Below are positions 13,063-14,041 of a stretch of 14,041 nucleotides of DNA, piece after piece. This stretch comes from Terriglobales bacterium (GTDB lineage Bacteria > Acidobacteriota > Terriglobia > Terriglobales > Acidobacteriaceae). The notes under the pieces are model-generated. The model ran no database searches. It was not told the origin of the DNA and saw only the letters and a program-made list of their open reading frames with translations. The position numbers and the translations under genes were made by a program. Position 1 is the stretch's first letter; each line of letters opens with the position of its first letter. The stretch spans positions 1 to 14,041 of the forward strand of contig JAATFE010000373.1 of assembly GCA_015655365.1 (NCBI GenBank). The letters run 5' to 3'.

Positions 13063-14041
13063 TTAGGCCCGGAGGGATGTCTCTCCCTCTACACCATCAG
13101 GAGGAATGCTCAGTGCCTGAAGGCGATTGGCGATGCGCTCGGCGGCGGCGGGGTGAGCCTGGGTGCAGGCAGCAGCGGCCATAGCGCTCAGGCGCTCCGG
13201 CGAAGTGAGCAGGCTGACGAGTTCGCCGGCCAGCTTCCCTCGAACATCTAAATCCGGCTCCTGGAGCATGACGGCAGCCCCAGCGGCGACCATCTCCTCG
13301 GCATTGCGCTTCTGATGTTCGTCGGCGGCGGCGGCAAAGGGAACCAGCAGGGCCGGCTTGGCGGCGGCGGCCAGCTCTGCCACGGTGGAAGCTCCGCTGC
13401 GGGCCAGCACCAGGTTGGCCTGGGCAAAGCGGGCCGGCATGTCGTCCAGAAAGGGCTCAACCTGCCAGCGCAGGGGGTTGGCTCCGCTGGCGGCATAGGC
13501 GGCCCGGGTGACCTCGGCATGGCGCGCGCCGCACTGATGGAGAACGGTGAGGCCGGGGACCGCATCGAGCAGCGCGGCAATAATCTGCGGCAGATGAGTA
13601 TTGAAGATGCGTGCGCCCTGGGAGCCGCCAAAAACCAGCAAATGCGGTGCGGTACCGGTGGGCGGCGCAATCGAAAAGAACTCGGGACGGACGGGGATTC
13701 CGGTGACCTCGGCGTTGCGGAACCAGGCGGCCGCGGAGGTGAAGTTGACCGCCGCGGCCTGAACTTTTTTGCCCACCAGGCGGTTGGCAAGGCCCGGCAT
13801 GGCGTTGGGCTCGAAGGCCATGGCGGGCACTTTCATCAGCAAGGCCGCGGCCATGGCGGGGCCGGAAGCATAGCCCCCCACGCCAAAAACAACGCCGGGC
13901 TTGAATTCGCGGATGAGGCGCTTGCAGGCAAAGATGCTGCGGGGCAGATCGAAAAGGGTATGCAGGCGGGTGAGCAGCGAAACGTTCTTGAGCTGCCCCA
14001 CTTCGACCAGATGAAGCGGAAATCCGGCCTGCGGCACAAGA
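13063..14041 (-). CDS. murG: Lipid II synthase MurG, 5' end outside the window
   Basis: C-terminal 325 residues of the GT-B glycosyltransferase MurG, which adds GlcNAc from UDP-GlcNAc to lipid I on the inner face of the membrane to give lipid II. Alignment from memory to the E. coli protein (355 residues) places the first visible residues (LVPQAGFPLHLV) near residue 50, so the GGTGGH loop and start codon lie beyond 14041. Visible motifs are VVFGVGGYASGPAM, FEPNAMPGLANRLVG (equivalent to HEQN..AG..N), the nucleotide-binding VFGGSQGARIFN, the sugar-nucleotide site ARSGASTVAEL and AAADEHQKRNAEEM. The in-frame GTG at 14037 is an internal Val, not a start. The stop is TAA at 13063-13065. The gene reads toward the DUF3224 gene and murC, but the divergent Gly/Tyr-rich gene and a terminator lie between, so murG and murC are probably not on one transcript. 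Confidence 0.95.
   Translation of the reverse strand, partial: LVPQAGFPLHLVEVGQLKNVSLLTRLHTLFDLPRSIFACKRLIREFKPGVVFGVGGYASGPAMAAALLMKVPAMAFEPNAMPGLANRLVGKKVQAAAVNFTSAAAWFRNAEVTGIPVRPEFFSIAPPTGTAPHLLVFGGSQGARIFNTHLPQIIAALLDAVPGLTVLHQCGARHAEVTRAAYAASGANPLRWQVEPFLDDMPARFAQANLVLARSGASTVAELAAAAKPALLVPFAAAADEHQKRNAEEMVAAGAAVMLQEPDLDVRGKLAGELVSLLTSPERLSAMAAAACTQAHPAAAERIANRLQALSIPPDGVEGETSLRA

Noticed and set aside
1..14041. CRISPR array, insertion sequence or transposase
   Set aside because: No regularly spaced direct repeats and no transposase-like reading frame were seen. The only mobile-type genes are brnT and brnA.

Overview
This GC-rich bacterial window carries most of a division and cell wall (dcw) cluster on the minus strand, together with several genes that do not normally belong to it. 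In the direction of transcription (high to low coordinates) the minus strand reads: murG (5' end cut off by the window edge), a DUF3224-type gene, murC, a brnT/brnA toxin-antitoxin pair, ftsQ, ftsA, ftsZ, a secreted penicillin-binding transpeptidase, a DedA membrane protein fused to a rhodanese domain, and a UbiD-family decarboxylase. One plus-strand gene, encoding a secreted Gly/Tyr-rich protein, sits between murG and the DUF3224 gene. The gene order, the UbiD and FtsQ sequence style and the Gly/Tyr-rich protein suggest an acidobacterium (Terriglobia-like). That is inference from sequence style; there is no rRNA or other direct marker.

Regions. (1) 1-1716: ubiD, with a TTG start and a strong Shine-Dalgarno. 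(2) 1717-2858: two inverted repeats, then the DedA-rhodanese gene. (3) 3001-4407: a strong terminator and a PBP-type transpeptidase with an intact S-x-x-K / S-x-N / K-T-G triad. (4) 4408-4850: a gene-free stretch with four inverted repeats in a row. (5) 4851-8973: ftsZ, ftsA and ftsQ, with ftsQ and ftsA overlapping by ATGA. (6) 8974-9333: gene-free, with a candidate ftsQ promoter. (7) 9334-9935: brnA, brnT and their promoter/operator. (8) 9952-11316: murC. (9) 11414-11881: DUF3224 protein. (10) 11882-12240: divergent intergenic region with a folded leader RNA candidate. (11) 12241-12868: Gly/Tyr-rich secreted protein and its terminator. (12) 12869-13062: convergent intergenic region. (13) 13063-14041: murG, partial.

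How the genes work together. MurG makes lipid II and MurC adds L-Ala to UDP-MurNAc, both in peptidoglycan precursor synthesis. FtsZ forms the cytokinetic ring, FtsA tethers it to the membrane, and FtsQ is the periplasmic scaffold of the divisome. The transpeptidase next to ftsZ could cross-link peptidoglycan. UbiD (quinone or aromatic acid decarboxylation) and DedA-rhodanese have no obvious link to division.

The main oddities are a complete BrnT/BrnA module in the murC-ftsQ interval where many bacteria carry murB and ddl, a branched leader RNA ending at the ribosome binding site of the Gly/Tyr-rich gene, a run of hairpins between ftsZ and the transpeptidase gene, and low-complexity extensions on FtsZ (N-terminal) and FtsQ (C-terminal). 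I did not find a clear, wholly new multi-gene system. The two folded intergenic regions are the best candidates for something undescribed.
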